DNA of 64,000 nt from Alteromonas lipotrueae (GTDB lineage Bacteria; Pseudomonadota; Gammaproteobacteria; Enterobacterales; Alteromonadaceae), in the NCBI RefSeq assembly GCF_019249215.1, contig NZ_JAESDI010000001.1:124001-188000 (forward strand), written 5' to 3'. This document shows positions 63,930-64,000 of the stretch, piece after piece (within the stretch, counting starts at the first letter, position 1; each line of letters begins with the position of its first letter). The translations under genes and the position numbers were made by a program. The notes below the pieces were generated by a model. The model ran no database searches. It had not been told where the DNA came from and saw only the letters and a program-made list of their open reading frames with translations.

Positions 63930-64000
63930 CTAGAATTCGTATTTAACGGTAACGCCGAACTGTCGGCCATTACCTAATTGATAGTATGGTTCTGCAAACG
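63930..64000 (-). CDS. TonB-dependent receptor, C-terminal fragment (cut by window)
   Basis: Only the last 22 codons and the TAG stop are inside the window. The residues (YYQLGNGRQFGVTVKYEF) are the typical last barrel strands of a TonB-dependent receptor ending in Phe. It is first of the thiamine-type operon as seen here and lies 9 nt before the YkoF-like gene. A thiamine-pyrophosphate riboswitch would be expected upstream, beyond the window. Confidence 0.8.
   Translation of the reverse strand, partial: FAEPYYQLGNGRQFGVTVKYEF

Overview
The window looks like chromosome of a marine gammaproteobacterium of the Alteromonadaceae (Alteromonas-like). Reasons: AT-leaning composition; a MotY protein of the sodium-driven polar flagellum; many TonB-dependent receptors; and gene pairs kept as in enterics (grxD/sodB, prfB-lysS, prmB-aroC with divergent smrB, holD-rimI). 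Genus is inference. I see no prophage, CRISPR array or rRNA, and one tRNA.

Layout. 0-6.7 kb: a cold-shock protein, an SDR enzyme, gloA, glpQ, motY, rnt, a 2-Cys peroxiredoxin and Fur-box-preceded bfd. 6.7-14.3 kb: an iron-type cell-surface signalling cassette (ECF sigma, FecR, TonB receptor with STN domain) next to a close paralogue receptor without STN. 14.6-16.1 kb: grxD and sodB. 16.3-21.1 kb: the prkA-yeaH-spoVR stress operon. 21-26 kb: a hypothetical protein, an MFS transporter, aroC-prmB and smrB.

25.8-26.3 kb is the most interesting intergenic region. It holds a 41-codon membrane-protein gene behind two FNR-type boxes 50 bp apart, and on the other strand a Fur-box promoter, about 80 nt of transcript and a strong terminator. 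The 5' end of that putative sRNA is complementary over 14 nt (one G-U) to the sodB leader, as expected of a RyhB-like iron-sparing RNA. 26.3-33.6 kb: a MacB-type ABC export operon with its own NtrC-family regulator and NtrY-like kinase. 33.9-34.9 kb: a REP-associated tyrosine transposase (RAYT) flanked by GTCC/GGAC hairpins. Twelve exact copies of GACACCCAC or its complement lie within 12 kb of it, and I found none elsewhere in the window.

35-50.7 kb: an SLT-like lipoprotein, gshA (TTG start), an M16 protease, an Hpt-RluA-PanE cluster, lysS, prfB with its programmed frameshift, two envelope hypotheticals, a 2-oxoglutarate dioxygenase plus HD-domain pair resembling TmpA/TmpB phosphonate oxygenases beside a divergent LysR, and an FMN reductase. 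51-62 kb: a GGDEF-EAL protein, prfC-argS, a LysR, an EamA transporter, a mini 2OG-Fe(II) oxygenase, rimI and holD with a Ser/Gln/Ala-rich linker. 62-64 kb: tRNA-Trp and the end of a likely thiamine-salvage operon (TonB receptor, YkoF-like protein, PnuC/PnuT transporter, kinase).
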